Shown here piece after piece: positions 20,155 to 32,173 of a stretch of 64,000 nt of DNA. The stretch lies in contig NC_091292.1 of assembly GCF_038502225.1 (NCBI RefSeq), positions 53,835,111 to 53,899,110 of the forward strand, given 5' to 3'. Below the pieces are notes generated by a model. It saw nothing but the letters and a program-made list of their open reading frames with translations. It made no database searches and had not been told where the DNA came from. The stretch is from Cherax quadricarinatus (Eukaryota; Arthropoda; Malacostraca; Decapoda; Parastacidae). Position 1 is the first letter of the stretch. Each line of letters opens with the position of its first letter. The translations under genes and the position numbers were made by a program.

Positions 20155-21590
20155 TCAGTACCCATGGTAACTGTTTTTTTTTTGTCTCAAAGCATTTATG
20201 TCCACTTCTTTTAGTAGTTTCTATGCTCAGTTCACATTCTCAATAGTTTCTAGGTTTGACTGTCAGGTTCCACATTTATTGCTCAAGAAAACTTTACAAT
20301 GCTCAACTGTGAATAACTATGTGTTTGTGTTATGTGGATGTAATTTTTTTTTTTTTTTTTTTGGGGGGGGGGGGAGGGGGTCCAACAATAATAAACTGCA
20401 GTGCATAAGGCATATTTAAATTGATACAAAACTTTAGAATATTAATTCATTAAGATTCATCAACAAATTTAGAGGTATATAACTTATGCTAAACAACATC
20501 CATTGCACATAAAAATACAAAAAAACAATGTACTTTGATACATGTTAACCATACAATGAGAAATCATATAAAATTCCCTTAAAGTAGATGCCATTTAAAA
20601 GAAGTGTTTTAAAATTTCAAACTACTTATCCAGGGGTGTCAAAGTCACTTGTGATAGTGGGCCAGCATCATGTACACAAACTTCAAGTGGACCCTACAAC
20701 CTAAGTCGGCCTGCTATGACTCTGGACTGTGTGAGTGATGACTTATGAAACCATCTCAGCAGGGGTAGGTAGATGCAAGCTTACATAGCATTATTTATTT
20801 ACTAAATATCACTGTGTATAAAAAACAGTAAATCACTTTTATGGCTGCTGATATTTTACAATTACGATACAATACTGTGCTTATGGCTAATAAGTATAGA
20901 ACAGTATTATTGCAAATGGTGACCTACATTATTTACTACTGCTGCTGTTGTCTCCTGATCCCTGCCACTTCTTAATTTGGACCAATGTAGTAATGTATTG
21001 AGCTGCTGTGGCAACCTTGATTACTGAGTTCAAGTGTATGTCAATAAGTTGATTGTGGTCTAACATGGACTAAAATATAATCTAGCTTCAGCCCCAATTT
21101 ATAGGTTATGGTAATTGTGAAGTGTTCAGTCCTGGTATTGCGAGTTCAATTCTGATGAAAACTTGCCTTGTATACTGTATACTGTTCTTGGCCTCATATG
21201 TTGTTCCAAAACATGGCAAAAAATCTGAAGCAAGATTTTATCTTCAGAGAATATGGTCTTACATACTAATAAAATGTGTCAACTTAAATAAAAACATCAT
21301 TAAAAACATGTAGTCTTTCTTAAAAAATTTTGAAGTCAGAAAACCTTTATGGAAGTTCATTTTTCAACTTACAAATTTTACTGCTATACTTTCCTGAGAG
21401 TGCATAACAATGCTGCTTTTTCAAGTACTGTACTGAAGCTGAACCCTCATTTTAAATGAGTATGACATATGACATCCATCTGCTTTTGCATTTGTGTATG
21501 GAATATGACCGATTTTTCCTGCCATCAGATATGCCGATTACCACAATTCTGGGTTTCAGGTTTTAGGCTGTCAGGCACTTCCTCTGGTCA
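20155..21590. other. No gene seen
   Basis: AT-rich DNA with a T-run followed by a G-run at about 20343-20376. Short open frames show no recognisable motif, and I see no terminal repeats. Confidence 0.5.
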
Positions 21591-21599
21591 AAGAAAATA

Positions 21600-22058
21600 T
21601 TGCTAGCTGCAGGGTCAGCAGAGGGGACCAAGGGTAAAATTACCTCAGGTATTCTTCACAGTGGCTGGCTGGAAAGAACTCAAGCACATGACAGTGACAA
21701 ACATAATTCTAATATGAAATGCACCCTCAATAATCCTGACAACACCAATAGCCTTGACATCACCCTGCCAACACCACATGTGGTATTACCAGCACCCCTG
21801 AAAATCACCAGGTGCCCTGTCAACACCACCAACAACCTCGACATCATCAGCTCCTCTGCCAACACTACATTGAGTACCACCAACACTACTGAGAGCACCA
21901 GCTGCCCAGCTACTTCCACATGTTGTACTACCAGCTGCCTTGCCAACATCACATATGGCACCACTAGCACCCTTGACACCACCAGATGCCTTGCTAACAG
22001 TGTGCGTGTCACCAGTAGCAGCAATGACATCATCAGCTGCCCTACCAATAAATAGACA
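21600..22058 (+). other. Thr/Ser/Asn-rich low-complexity open frame
   Basis: A 151-codon frame rich in Thr, Asn and Ser is built from degenerate CACCA/GCACCA-type units. The opposite strand is also open over most of the same span, as expected of a repeat with few stop-like triplets. I do not recognise a protein and would not call it a gene without transcript evidence. Confidence 0.25.
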
Positions 22059-22315
22059 TAAGGTAATATTACTGTAAGTTGTGCAATAAGGCACTGTGCG
22101 TATCTCCATGTTTCAAGGAATGCCCCACCTTGAAACAACTGTAATATCACAGTTCTCTGTTCAGTGTGTTGAAACACGCTAACAATCATTAGAAATGAGA
22201 CAACACAGTTATTGGAAGAAATTTATAGTGAATTGAAACAACGTAAAAACATCTATTACCATTATAAGATGTAGTATTTAGTCTTACATATAAAAAAAAT
22301 ATGGAAAATATAGAT

Positions 22316-22980
22316 TTTTTTTATTAACACATCGGCTGATTCCCACCAAGGCAGGGTGGCCTGAAAAAGAAAAACTTTCATCATCATTCACTCCACCACT
22401 GTCTTGCCAGAGGGGTGATTTACACTACAGTTATAAAACTGCAACATTAACACCCCTCCTTCAGAGTGCAGACACTGTACTTCCCATCTCCAGGACTCAA
22501 GTCCGGCCTGCCGGTTTCCCTGAATCCCTTCATAAATGTTACTTTGCTCACACTCAAACAGCACGTCAAGTATTAAAAACCATTTGTCTCCATTCACTCC
22601 TATCAAATACGCTCATGCACGCTTGCTGAAAGTCCAAGCCCCTCGCACACAAAACCTCCTTTACCCCCTCTCCAACCCTTCCTAGGCCAACCCCTACCCC
22701 GCCTTCCCTCCACTACAGATTTATACACTCTCGAAGTCCTTCTGTTTTGTTCCATTCTCTCTACATATCCAAACCACCCCAACAACCTCTCCTCAGCCCT
22801 CTGGATAATAGTTTTGGTAGTCCCACACCTTCTCCTAATTTCCAAACTATGAATTCTCTGCATTATATTCACACCACACATTGCCCTCAGACATGACATC
22901 TTCTCTGCCTCCAGCCTTCTCCTCGTTGCAACATTCATCACCCATGCTTCACACCAATATGAGTGTTGGTACAACTAGTA
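22316..22980 (-). pseudogene. RTE-like LINE 3' fragment (second subfamily)
   Basis: The minus strand encodes [30 protein letters not shown] and RRGRGWPRKGWR, closest to the copy at 39995-42901. The 3' untranslated region with CCACCAAGGCAGGGTGG (on plus) ends at about 22316. Frameshifts break the ORF near 22605. Confidence 0.85.
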
Positions 22981-23280
22981 TACTCTCATGATTGGTCTGA
23001 GTCACACAAGTTTAATAGAAGAATACAGATATAGTGTATCACTATCACTAAAATCAGCACTTTAAGCTTGTAGTTATATTCGTCTTTGCTTTCCTCACCA
23101 TCCTTGCTGCAGTTACAATCATGTACTCTAATGAAGTCATCAACTCCTCTGCCACTGGAGGATGGCTCGTTAGTGAGGGAATAGTTATATTTTGTGGTAG
23201 ACAGATAGTACTGTATTTTATGGTAGATAACTAGTACTACTTTATTTTCTATGTACTTATGAAATTACACTATTTTAGTA

Positions 23281-23508
23281 GTTTTATATCCGGTTAGCTG
23301 GACTTGAGTCCTGGAAATGGGAAGGACAATGCCTGCACTTTGGGATATTGGCAGTTTGTAGAGACATCTAAACTGTCGTATCTGAGTGCCTCTGCAAAGA
23401 TAGTGATAATGTATGAATGATGATGAAAGGTTTTTACTTTCTTTTTGGATTTTTCTTTCTTTTTGGGTCACCCTGCCTTGGTGGAAAACGGCCGACGAGT
23501 TAAAAGAA
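23281..23508 (+). mobile_element. RTE-like LINE 3'-UTR fragment
   Basis: It contains GGACTTGAGTCCTGGAAATG, GATATTGGCAGTTTG and the terminal GGGTCACCCTGCCTTGGTGG hairpin. No coding part is kept. A second RTE fragment follows within 50 bp in the same orientation. Confidence 0.8.
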
Positions 23509-23552
23509 GAAGCTAGTACTGTATTTTGTGGTAGATAGCTAGTACTGTGTGT

Positions 23553-24826
23553 GAGTGTATGTAAAGGTAGAAAGTTGAAAGTGAACATAGAAAAGAGTAA
23601 GGTGATGAGGGTATCAAATGGTTTAGATAAAGAAAAATTGGATATCAAATTGGAGAGGAGGAGTATGGAAGAAGTGAAGGTTTTCAGATATTTGGGAGTT
23701 GACGTATCAGCGGATGGATGGATGAAGGATGAGGTTAACCATAGAACTGATGAAGGAAAAAAGGCAAGTGGTGTGTTGAGGTATATGTGGAGACAAAAAA
23801 CGTTATCTATGGAGGCAACGAAGGGACTGCATGAAAGTATAGTAGTACAAACACTCTAAGATGGGTGTGAAGCTTGGGTTGTAAATGCTGCAGCAAGGAG
23901 GTGGTTAGAGGTAGTGGAGATGTGCTGTCTAAGGGCAATGTGTGGTGTAAATATTATGCAGAAAATTTGAAGTGTGAAAATTAGAAGGCATGGAGTTAAT
24001 AAAAGTATTAGTCAGAGGGCTGAAGAGGGGTTGTTGAGGTGGTTTCATCATTTAGAGAGAATGGATCCAAGTAGAATGACATGGAGAGCATATAAATCTG
24101 TAGGGGAAGGAAGGCGGGGTAGGGGTCGTCCTCGAAAAGGTTGGAGGGAGGGGGTAAAGGAGGTTTAGTGGGTGAGGGGCTTGGACTTTCAGCAAGTGTG
24201 TGTGAGCGTGTTAGATAGGAGTGAACGGAGACGAATTGTATTCGGGACCTGATGAGCTGTTGGAGTGTGAGCAGGGTAATATTTAGTGAAGGGATTCAGG
24301 GAAACCGGCTATTTTTATATAGCCGGACTTGAGTACTGGAAATGGGAAGTACAATGCCTGCACTTTAACCCTTAAACTGTCCAAATGTAGATTTACGTTT
24401 TTTCAACATTTGAAAGTGTGTAAAAAAAAAAAAGTAGATTTTTTTTTTTTTACATATGAAAACGTGTAAGAAAAACTTTGATCTACGTTTTTTTTTTGTT
24501 ATATTTGAAAATATGTAAAAGAAACGTAAATCTACTTTTGGAGCACTACACATGTGAACGTAGATCTGCTTGGACAGTTTAAGGGTTAAAGGAGGGGTTT
24601 GGGATATTGACGGTTTGGAGGGATATGTTTTGCATCTTTATACGTATATGCTTCTAAACTGGTGTATTCTGAGCACCTCTGCAAAAACAGTGATTATGTG
24701 TGAGTGAGGTGAAAGTGTTGAATGATGATGAAAGTATTTTCTTTCTGGGGATTTTCTTTCTTTTTTTGGGTCACCCTGCCTCGGTGGGAGACGGCCAACT
24801 TGTTAAAAAGAAGAAAAAAAAAAAAA
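23553..24826 (+). pseudogene. RTE-like LINE, 5'-truncated, carrying a piggyBac MITE
   Basis: The remaining ORF encodes KLKVNIEKSKVMRVSN, FRYLGVDVSADG and GRGRPRKGW, with a stop near 23857 and frameshifts. Its 3' UTR is split at TTAA by a MITE (24369-24585). The sequence AGCTAGTACTGT occurs just before (about 23540) and just after (about 24827) the copy, a likely target-site duplication. Confidence 0.85.
24369..24585. mobile_element. PiggyBac-type MITE family P1, copy 1
   Basis: The inverted ends CCCTTAAACTGTCCAAATG and its complement ending AGTTTAAGGG are flanked by TTAA on both sides (24365-24368 and 24586-24589). It is 217 bp, non-coding and largely A/T runs with GTAGATCTAC-type motifs. 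Intact RTE copies show the single TTAA as the empty site. Confidence 0.92.
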
Positions 24827-24999
24827 AGCTAGTACTGTATTTGCATCACTGCTCTAAGGTAATTCTTTCTGTGAATTCTTCATTGTAACTTCTGCAAGAT
24901 TCATGATGGTTTTCTTCATTGCAACTTGCATCTTTCTTACATATATTAAATACATAAATATACTTGATCTGACTCTCTCTAATTATAATGTCTCCTTGC

Positions 25000-26139
25000 C
25001 ATGGTATCAGATGTGGTACCAGAATCTCTCATACTTCAATATTGTCTTTTAACTCTCATAATGCACTGCACAGGCCTTGATTTTTTTTTCTAGGTGGGAT
25101 AGGTTTCACCCAAAACCAATTCTCTGAAAGCCTAAAATGGCAATCATGGAAAATTTGTGAACTAGGATTTTTTTGTGTTTGTGTATGCACATATGTATAT
25201 TATATACATAGTTGCCCAGGTCAGAGTTAACGACACAATTTGTATAAGCATTACAGTATATTTCACTGACTTGCCCAAAGAACTTCAATGTGATATGTGC
25301 AGCAGCTAATAAGAGCAATACAATAATTGCAACTGTATAGCAGTGGCTTACAATGCAGAGGAACGAGTGTGGCCGGCCCTAAACTTGACACCCCTGGCTT
25401 AATCGAAATTTCATATAAAGTAAAATCAGCAGATATAATTCCTTAACAAGCGTTTCAAATATTGCTAAAACTAATCCTAGAGGAAAAAAGTAAAAAATAT
25501 TTAGAACATATATTCATTTTCATTTGAAATTGTACTATACAGCACTTGTGTAATGACCTGCAAAGCAACTCCATCACTTACACACTCTTTCAGCTTTAAC
25601 ACCTTACAAAACAAAGCAACTCTGATATACAGTACTGCACAATATACATAAAAATTGATTACAACTTTACCTAATTTTTTTTTAAATTTTTTATGGTACA
25701 GTACTGTATTTATTATACACAACTACAAAATTTATAAACCAAATAAAAATGTTCAGTAATATTTGCTTATAATTTCAATGAATATAAAATATAGCAAAAC
25801 ACTGTAGTGTAAATATATAATGAAAAAATTGAATACAATGAATTGTTAGAGCAAAACAAAAGGAAACTATTACTATATTTAATTTTTTCTTCAAGAAGCT
25901 GGAACAATGTGAATACCAACAACACAGAAAAACTTTGTTTCCAGATTAGATAATAAGTGAAAATATAAATTTGTTTACTGCTGTTCAAACATTCCAGTAC
26001 CCTATAATATTTTCCTTAAGGACATCCTCCAGTGTAACTTTTTCGGCTGATTTTTGCCAACATTTTCCCGTTTTATAACTTGCGATAAGACAACATTAAA
26101 TACACACAATGTTTTATTCTGAATTCAGTGACGATTCTT
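25000..26139. other. No gene seen
   Basis: Very AT-rich DNA. Short open frames on the minus strand are hydrophobic by composition only. No terminal repeats or splice-supported exons were found. Confidence 0.45.
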
Positions 26140-26400
26140 TAACATCTCAGCAGTTCTGACAGAGGTAGGCTGACCTAAAGACAGAAACATTCACCATGAC
26201 TCACTCTCTACTTGAAGTGCACGAATCTCATAATTCAAATGAACCACTCAATTGGTATTGGTACTGTACTTCCTAACTTTAGAACTCGGGTTAACTAGTT
26301 TCCTTAAAGCTGTTAAAGTGCTAACACTCCAACAGCATATCAAATCTCAAAAAGCACTTGTCCCTACTCACTCTGATCTATCCATAAGTAATTCCATTTC
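26140..26400 (-). pseudogene. Degenerate RTE-like LINE 3' end
   Basis: It follows the order of the RTE 3' UTR on the minus strand: terminal GGTAGGCTGACC hairpin remnant, CACTCT, the TTCCTTAAAG region, then CACTCCAACAGCATATCA and the ORF-end region with ACTCACTC. It is heavily diverged, so it is an old copy. Confidence 0.5.
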
Positions 26401-26665
26401 ACCACACAATTTACAAAAGCACTTCAGTACAAAATTATCTAGATAACCACTCCTGCATAAAAATCATTGCACCACACTGCATTAAAGATTCTTGCAAATG
26501 ATCACAGAGCAATTCAAGGTATGTTACTGCAGTTAACACTGGTGGGGACATTTTTCTAGGCCTCCTTGGATATGCTTTTATTGTGGGCATATCATCAACA
26601 CTTGTCAAAGAACCAATACAACCAGGTCCTCACTGACCTCTCTTCCACATCAATGACTTCTACTA

Positions 26666-27352
26666 CAGGTCGGCTGTCACAGAGTCAGCAGTCACTAATC
26701 CAGTTCCATCACTAATCCGGCACTAATTTCGGCTAGCGTAATTTCAAATTTCCTGGGTCACTGCACCAACCTACCACTACTGTTTGGTGGCAATACTTGC
26801 TGCATAAGTCATTCCTATTTGTTTTTCTCCATTTATTGTTATAACCTACTCACTTGTAGCCCTAGCCATGATTCCAATAAGTAAAGGAAATTCTTCGCTT
26901 TGTGTAAAACGCAAACACCATACTTTGTCCGTAAAAGATAAGGCTGAAATTCTGAAAAAACTCAACAGCGGTGTGTCTATGAGAAGTTTGTGTGAATTAT
27001 ACAGCACTGGCTCTCTCACAGTTTATGACATAAGGAAACAAAAAGAAAAATTATTGAGTTTCTTTCCCAATAGTAATTCAAAGAAACATGTGTAAAAAGA
27101 AAACAATGAAGGAAGGAAAAAGTTCAGAAATAGATCAAGTTCTGATGGAGTGGTTCAGGCTACGTTTAAGTGAAGATGTTGAGCTCTCTGGAGCTCTGGT
27201 GAAGGAACAAGCCAAAATTTCTTGTGTAAGTCAAGTTGGTTAACTTTATTAATCTTAAGTGTACTCTAGCCTAATCACTCTGTGATCCGGCAAAATCACT
27301 AATCCAGCAACCTACAGGTCCCAATGATGCCAGATCAGTGACAGTTGACCTG
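26666..27352 (+). mobile_element. Pogo/jerky-type element remnant
   Basis: The ends CAGGTCGGCTGTCAC (26666) and the complement of CAGGTCAACTGTCAC (to 27352) are flanked by TA. The 687-bp body keeps only the N-terminal part of a transposase. Confidence 0.7.
26868..27095 (+). pseudogene. Pogo/jerky-type transposase DNA-binding fragment
   Basis: About 75 residues with a psq/CENP-B-type helix-turn-helix (SVKDKAEILKKLNSGVSM ... LTVYDIRKQKEKLL). A frameshift ends it. Further similarity continues to about 27210 in another frame (VLMEWFRLRLSED). The catalytic domain is absent. It would have recognised the element ends. Confidence 0.65.
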
Positions 27353-27422
27353 TATTTCCTTTATTTGACAGCCTGCCACATGTAATCCAATAGTTTGTGC
27401 AAATCTTGTGTCAGGGACTTAA

Positions 27423-27575
27423 CCCTTAAACTGTTCAAACGTAGATCTACGTTCACGTGCGTAGTGCTCCAGACATAGATCTTTATCTGATTTTACATGC
27501 TTTCTTATGTAAAAAAAAAAAAAGTAGATCTACGATCGGAGTGCTACGTACGTCAACATAGATCGTAGGATTAAT
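27423..27575. mobile_element. PiggyBac-type MITE family P1, one end lost
   Basis: TTAA (27419-27422) precedes CCCTTAAACTGTTCAAACG. The interior GTAGATCTACG motifs match copy 24369-24585, but the right inverted end is missing. Confidence 0.7.
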
Positions 27576-27579
27576 CCTG

Positions 27580-28600
27580 CCCATATTAATTCATCAATAG
27601 CCAAAAATATCTTGACAAATTTGCCCCTCAAGATCACAAGGTGCAGGGCAATCACAGACTCTAAACCATCTACCACACAAGCCTATAAGGCACCTGAATA
27701 CAGCCAGTAGCCTTAGGGAATTCTGAGACAGCCCACTATGAGTTGCCAGGCCAGAATAACTTTTTATCTTACCCAAAAGCCTACCAGGGTAGGGTATTAC
27801 TTTAATGATGAGCATTGCGCAGTATATTAGGTGTTGCACAGCAGCAAGGAATAAGCACCACCACAGCCAAAACCTGGGTTAATGAATGAATTGATTCCTT
27901 AATGAATAATAAATGAGATAGAATGGACTTTGAATCTCCCGATGCACTGAAGCACAGAAATAAGCTCGGTATTTTTGGCATCCTTGAACAAAGTGGAAAT
28001 CATACCTGCTTGTTAATGTAAATTCTTGATGATGTGTTTCCAACATAACCTTGTGGGAATAAGATACATAGGCATAGTCAAAACACTTACTGGAGGAGAT
28101 GTTTCACCACCAGATGCCTTATCAATCCTAATATACACGTACACACCTAAAAAACACAGTACTATATATAGAAGGGAGGGATCAGGTGTGGTCCAGAACT
28201 CAATATACAGAACAACCTTAACACAAACACCAACATTAAGCCCACCATTAAATTCATGTTGAAGTAGGAGAGAGAGAATCATCTACCTCTCCTGGAGGTC
28301 CTTTTACACACAGATGGTGACAGACTGACATTTAAACTTTACACACACACCATGATACCACACCCAAGTGGGGTATCATGACTGGTTTCTTCCTCAGGCC
28401 CCATATGATCTCAAGCCCACACTTTCTTGAGGAGTGTGAGTACATCAGATAGGTTTTAAAAAAGCTACAGTTCCCACCATACTTCATCTCTGTATAGAAG
28501 GTGCACCCTCCACATCATGAGAAAGAGAGTAATGATGACACACATGAAAGGACATCCACCAGGTATAGTCCCTCCCATCAGCAGTGGACAGCAACATTTC
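27580..28600. other. No gene seen
   Basis: No open frame with a recognisable motif. A short inverted pair around CACCCAAGTGGGGTATCATG (28360-28380) is present. It may be the body of the decayed element whose tail is noted next. Confidence 0.4.
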
Positions 28601-28870
28601 TCCAGAACTCAGAGACCACAATATAAACGTAGTGACCAGTTTCACGGCCACCATGTGGGACCTGACTAAACTAAAACCAGCCAGCATTGCAGAAAGTAGT
28701 TCCTGTATGTAACTGATCCCTCGCACGGGGATTAGGCAAGAAGGTCTATATAGGGGTAAAACAACCAGGACTATGGACCGTGTTAGAGAACACAAATATG
28801 CCTGCAGCCTTAATGATGTGAATAACAGATCTGATGATATCACTGCACAACTGGTCACATTATGAGGTGG
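28600..28870 (+). pseudogene. Possible Penelope-like GIY-YIG relic
   Basis: Around 28745-28860 one frame reads RTMDRVREHKYACSLN and on, which resembles the region after the YIG motif of Penelope GIY-YIG endonucleases (compare RLKQHK in the element at 43.7-44.7 kb). The remainder is too decayed to align by eye. Confidence 0.35.
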
Positions 28871-29149
28871 GAGGAAGAAGAGCTACTTATTAAAAAGAGT
28901 GATTTACTTGGGTGTCTGTGCTTGGAAGCCTCAGTGAGTTCTATTTCAAACAGAAAGCTTTAGCATCTTCAGAATGCTCCCCAAAATGACAGTACCCATG
29001 CAAAACACTGTCTTATGTGACATAAGAACATAAAAATGGAGGAGCACTGCAGTGGCCCTACTGGTCCATGCTAAGCAATTCGTTCTCAAAGCCAACCCTT
29101 CACACTCGTGCAGTACGCGGACCCACCCACTAATCTCTAACAAATAACT

Positions 29150-30165
29150 TCACCACTCTACCTACCTTTCTGGGTTGCACCTGAACTTTCTCTGTTATAT
29201 ACTGTGATTTTATGTACCTGTTTAAGAATTGGAAAAGCCATCAGTGGCAAAACATCTTCAATAAATATCTTGGCTTTGTAAATGTATCTTATTCCTACAA
29301 TCTCTTGGTACTATCATACCAGTACTTGTACACCATAACCCTGTTTCATGATAACTCTTTCATGGCAGGGAGAAGCTAAACTTTACAACCTTGGTCCACA
29401 GAAACAATTTTGAATTTGTTTAGTGGCATGAACATGCTTAAAATGGAAAGATGCAATATAGGATGATGAGAGCTGTCCAGTTTATTCACTGTAAACAATA
29501 TGAGTAAGGACACATTTGACCTTGTTCAGTAAGAAGTATAACCTCATGCTGGAGTAGCTTTTGACTTTCTGAAATAAGTATTACTAATATTGTTAAAAGC
29601 TATGATTCCTGGCAAAACAAATGTTAATACATATACTGTTACTTGCCACGCATGTCTAGACTGCAGTGAATTACACAATTCCCTTCCCTCCACAGCCTCC
29701 TTTCAATGTTTTACTGTTTTACAAAACATCTCATGCACCTCTGGTACAAGAGGACTGACCTAGATGACCCCCTTTCCCTGCCTGTTTGCATCTGACATTG
29801 AGACACGGTTCTGAACTGGAGATGAATATAAAGGATGGTTGGGATTGTGTTGGCTGAGCTTGTAAAATGTTTTGGGCATGGTTCAGAATGAGCAGTCTTC
29901 TTGGGAAGACCCCATTTATACGAAAAAGCTATTGACAAATCTTAAAAAAGCAAAGTGCTCACTAAATAATCAACAGGTAAAATAGGCATATCATTCAAAC
30001 ATTTTTATGTCCTTGTATCTATAATAATGTAGGATAACCAGCATACAATGTCATGTGATGGTTGGTAGCACAGACAGAAACTTTCAACATAACATGGGAT
30101 AATTAGGCAGAGCACAAGGAAAATGGTATGTGTGTGTATAAGAGAACTAAAAGTGAATTAACTAA
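29150..30165. other. No gene seen
   Basis: No recognisable gene or repeat. Short open frames are not supported by motifs. Confidence 0.45.
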
Positions 30166-30169
30166 AGAA

Positions 30170-31370
30170 TGGGAGGGTTAATGAGAAGTATGAGCAATTC
30201 CTGGAAGAGAAGCAAGCTAGGATGAGAGAAAGGTCGAGACAGTATGGTGAGCAGCAGGGGTTTGTGGTTATAGGAGGGTGGGTGCAAGAGGGAAGATTGG
30301 AGAGGCAAAAAGGATGAAGACGATAAGAAAGAAATCTATATAAAAATCTATAAAGACTGATATTGTAAAGATCATCAGATCAACTTCCAAGCACGACACT
30401 TCCTTTATACAGTGATTGTGTGCGAGTGAGGTGAAAGTGTTGAACGATGATGAAAGTATTTTTGGGGGGGATTTTCTTTCTTTCTGGGCCACCCTGCCTT
30501 GGTGGGAGACAGCCGACTTGTTAAAAAAAAAAAAAATAAATAAAGATGGAGTATATGGAGAGTAAAAAAAAAAAAAGAAGAGTTAAGAGTGGGTGAGGAA
30601 GTGCAAAAGAAGAACATACAAGAAAAAGGGTGAGTTTTCATCACCAACAATTTTGCTGAGAATGATAGTTCTGGAGAAAGTCTAGGGAACAAAAGAATTT
30701 GACCGTTATGAGAGAAATGGTTAAATGTTAGACTGAATGTAAAGGTATTGGAGGGCATATTCTAAGGTGCTAATTGTGGATGGAAAAAGGGAAGTGGTGA
30801 TTTTAATAATTTTACTCATGGGGCAGGGAGGTACATATGATCTATTGGGGGAAGAGAAGAGCCAGAGATGAGTGTGGAAAAAGCAGAAAGAATAAAAGAG
30901 GATAAAGGCAGGCAAGGATATAGCTTTGAACCGTTTGGTACATTTTTAACACACTGGCCATCTACCGATGTAGGGAAACTCAAAAAAGAGGAAACACTGT
31001 CACTGTCTTTCCCAGAAGCATGGTGAAAACACAGCTCAGGTGACCCTCTAAACTGCTGCATCTCTACCACTCTTTCAAAGTGAAGGCACTATACCTCACC
31101 TCCAGGGTTCGAGTCTGGTTAACCGATTTTCCCAAACTCCTTTAAAAATTTTAATCTGCTCTTTTTGGAAGAGAGCTCCTCTGTTTAAGGAAAATACAGA
31201 GGAAGAAGTGAGTGTATATATTATAAGGTATTAAGGCTGTTTGGAGTGATATCTAAACTGTCGTATCTAAGCGTGTCTGCAAAGACAGTGATTGTGTGAA
31301 TGATAGTAAAAAGTGCTCTTTTTTGGGTCACCTTGTCTCGGTGGGAGATGATGGTTGAAGCACTGAAAAA
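30170..31370. pseudogene. Cluster of degenerate RTE-like fragments, both strands
   Basis: Recognisable pieces: 30258-30300 (plus) matches the AEVCGYRRVGAGGK coding region; 30398-30530 is a plus-strand 3' UTR with terminal hairpin and A-tail; 30545-30760 matches the Lys/Arg-rich linker before RT; 30950-31165 is a minus-strand 3' UTR; 31245-31370 is a plus-strand 3' UTR. All are diverged from the younger copies. Confidence 0.65.
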
Positions 31371-31404
31371 AAAATAAAGTTGTAAAGTATATTATACTGG
31401 GAGA

Positions 31405-31920
31405 AGTGTATTGTTAGCCAGACTTGAGCTCTGGAGGTGGGAAGTACAGTGCCTTCACTCCAAAGGAGGAGTTTGGGATATTTGCTGTTTAGAGTGACAT
31501 CTAAACTGCCTTATTTGCACATCTCTGGCAAGACAGTAATAGTGTGAATGATGGCGAAAGTGTTTCTTTCTCAGGCAACCCTGCCTCAGTGGAAGATGAC
31601 CAGCGTGTTAAAAAAAAAATAAGTGTGTGGCAGAGCTAATATCAAAAGAGATAGGAAAGAGAGAGAAAGTAAGAGTGCAGAGAAACAAAGAGGATCTATG
31701 GATATGGAAACTGCATATGATAGGGTGAACAGGAAAGCAGTATGGTAAAATGCTGCAAATGTATGGTACAAGTTTTAGGTTATTTAAAACTACAGGGTTT
31801 ATATGTGCCAGGTTCAGGTAGGAATATATAAGTGAAAGGTAAATATTTACCAGTAAAAGTAGGTCTTACATCAGTATGTGTTATGTCCCTGTGTTTCCTT
31901 AATGTGTTTATAGGGAGGAC
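31405..31920 (+). pseudogene. Degenerate RTE-like 3' UTR and RT fragment
   Basis: 31405-31612 resembles a 3' UTR (GACTTGAGCTCTGGAGGTG; CAACCCTGCCTCAGTGG; A-run). 31640-31920 resembles RT coding DNA, including a TATGATAGGGTGAACAGG block equivalent to AYDRV and CCAGTAAAAGTAGGTCTTA equivalent to PVKVGL. The frame is broken. Confidence 0.6.
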
Positions 31921-31933
31921 TGCTGTAGGTAGT

Positions 31934-32125
31934 AGGTTGGTAGACAGCAACTGCCCAGGGAGGTATTACTATCCTGTCCAGGGAGTGTGAAATGGAAACC
32001 TCTAATTGTTTTGCATGATGATCGAATTGCTGGTGTCTTTTTTCTGTCTCTTTAACATGCTTCCAGTATGTCTTACTACTTCTACTTACACTTAGGTCAC
32101 ACATGCATGTACAAGCATGCATGCA

Positions 32126-32171
<46 letters not shown>
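31934..32171 (+). repeat. RTE 5'-UTR fragment followed by (TA)n
   Basis: It matches the 5' start of the full-length LINEs (GTAGGTTGGTAGACAGCAAC, TTGCATGATGATCGAATTGC, CTTACACTTAGGTCACAC). It ends in an ATGC/TA microsatellite (32103-32171) directly before the full-length copy, giving two 5' ends in tandem. Confidence 0.8.

Positions 32172-32173
<2 letters not shown>

Noticed and set aside
21600..22189. Overlapping open frames on both strands
   Set aside because: Degenerate ACC-rich repeat keeps several frames open; no domain recognised. Listed only as a low-confidence region.
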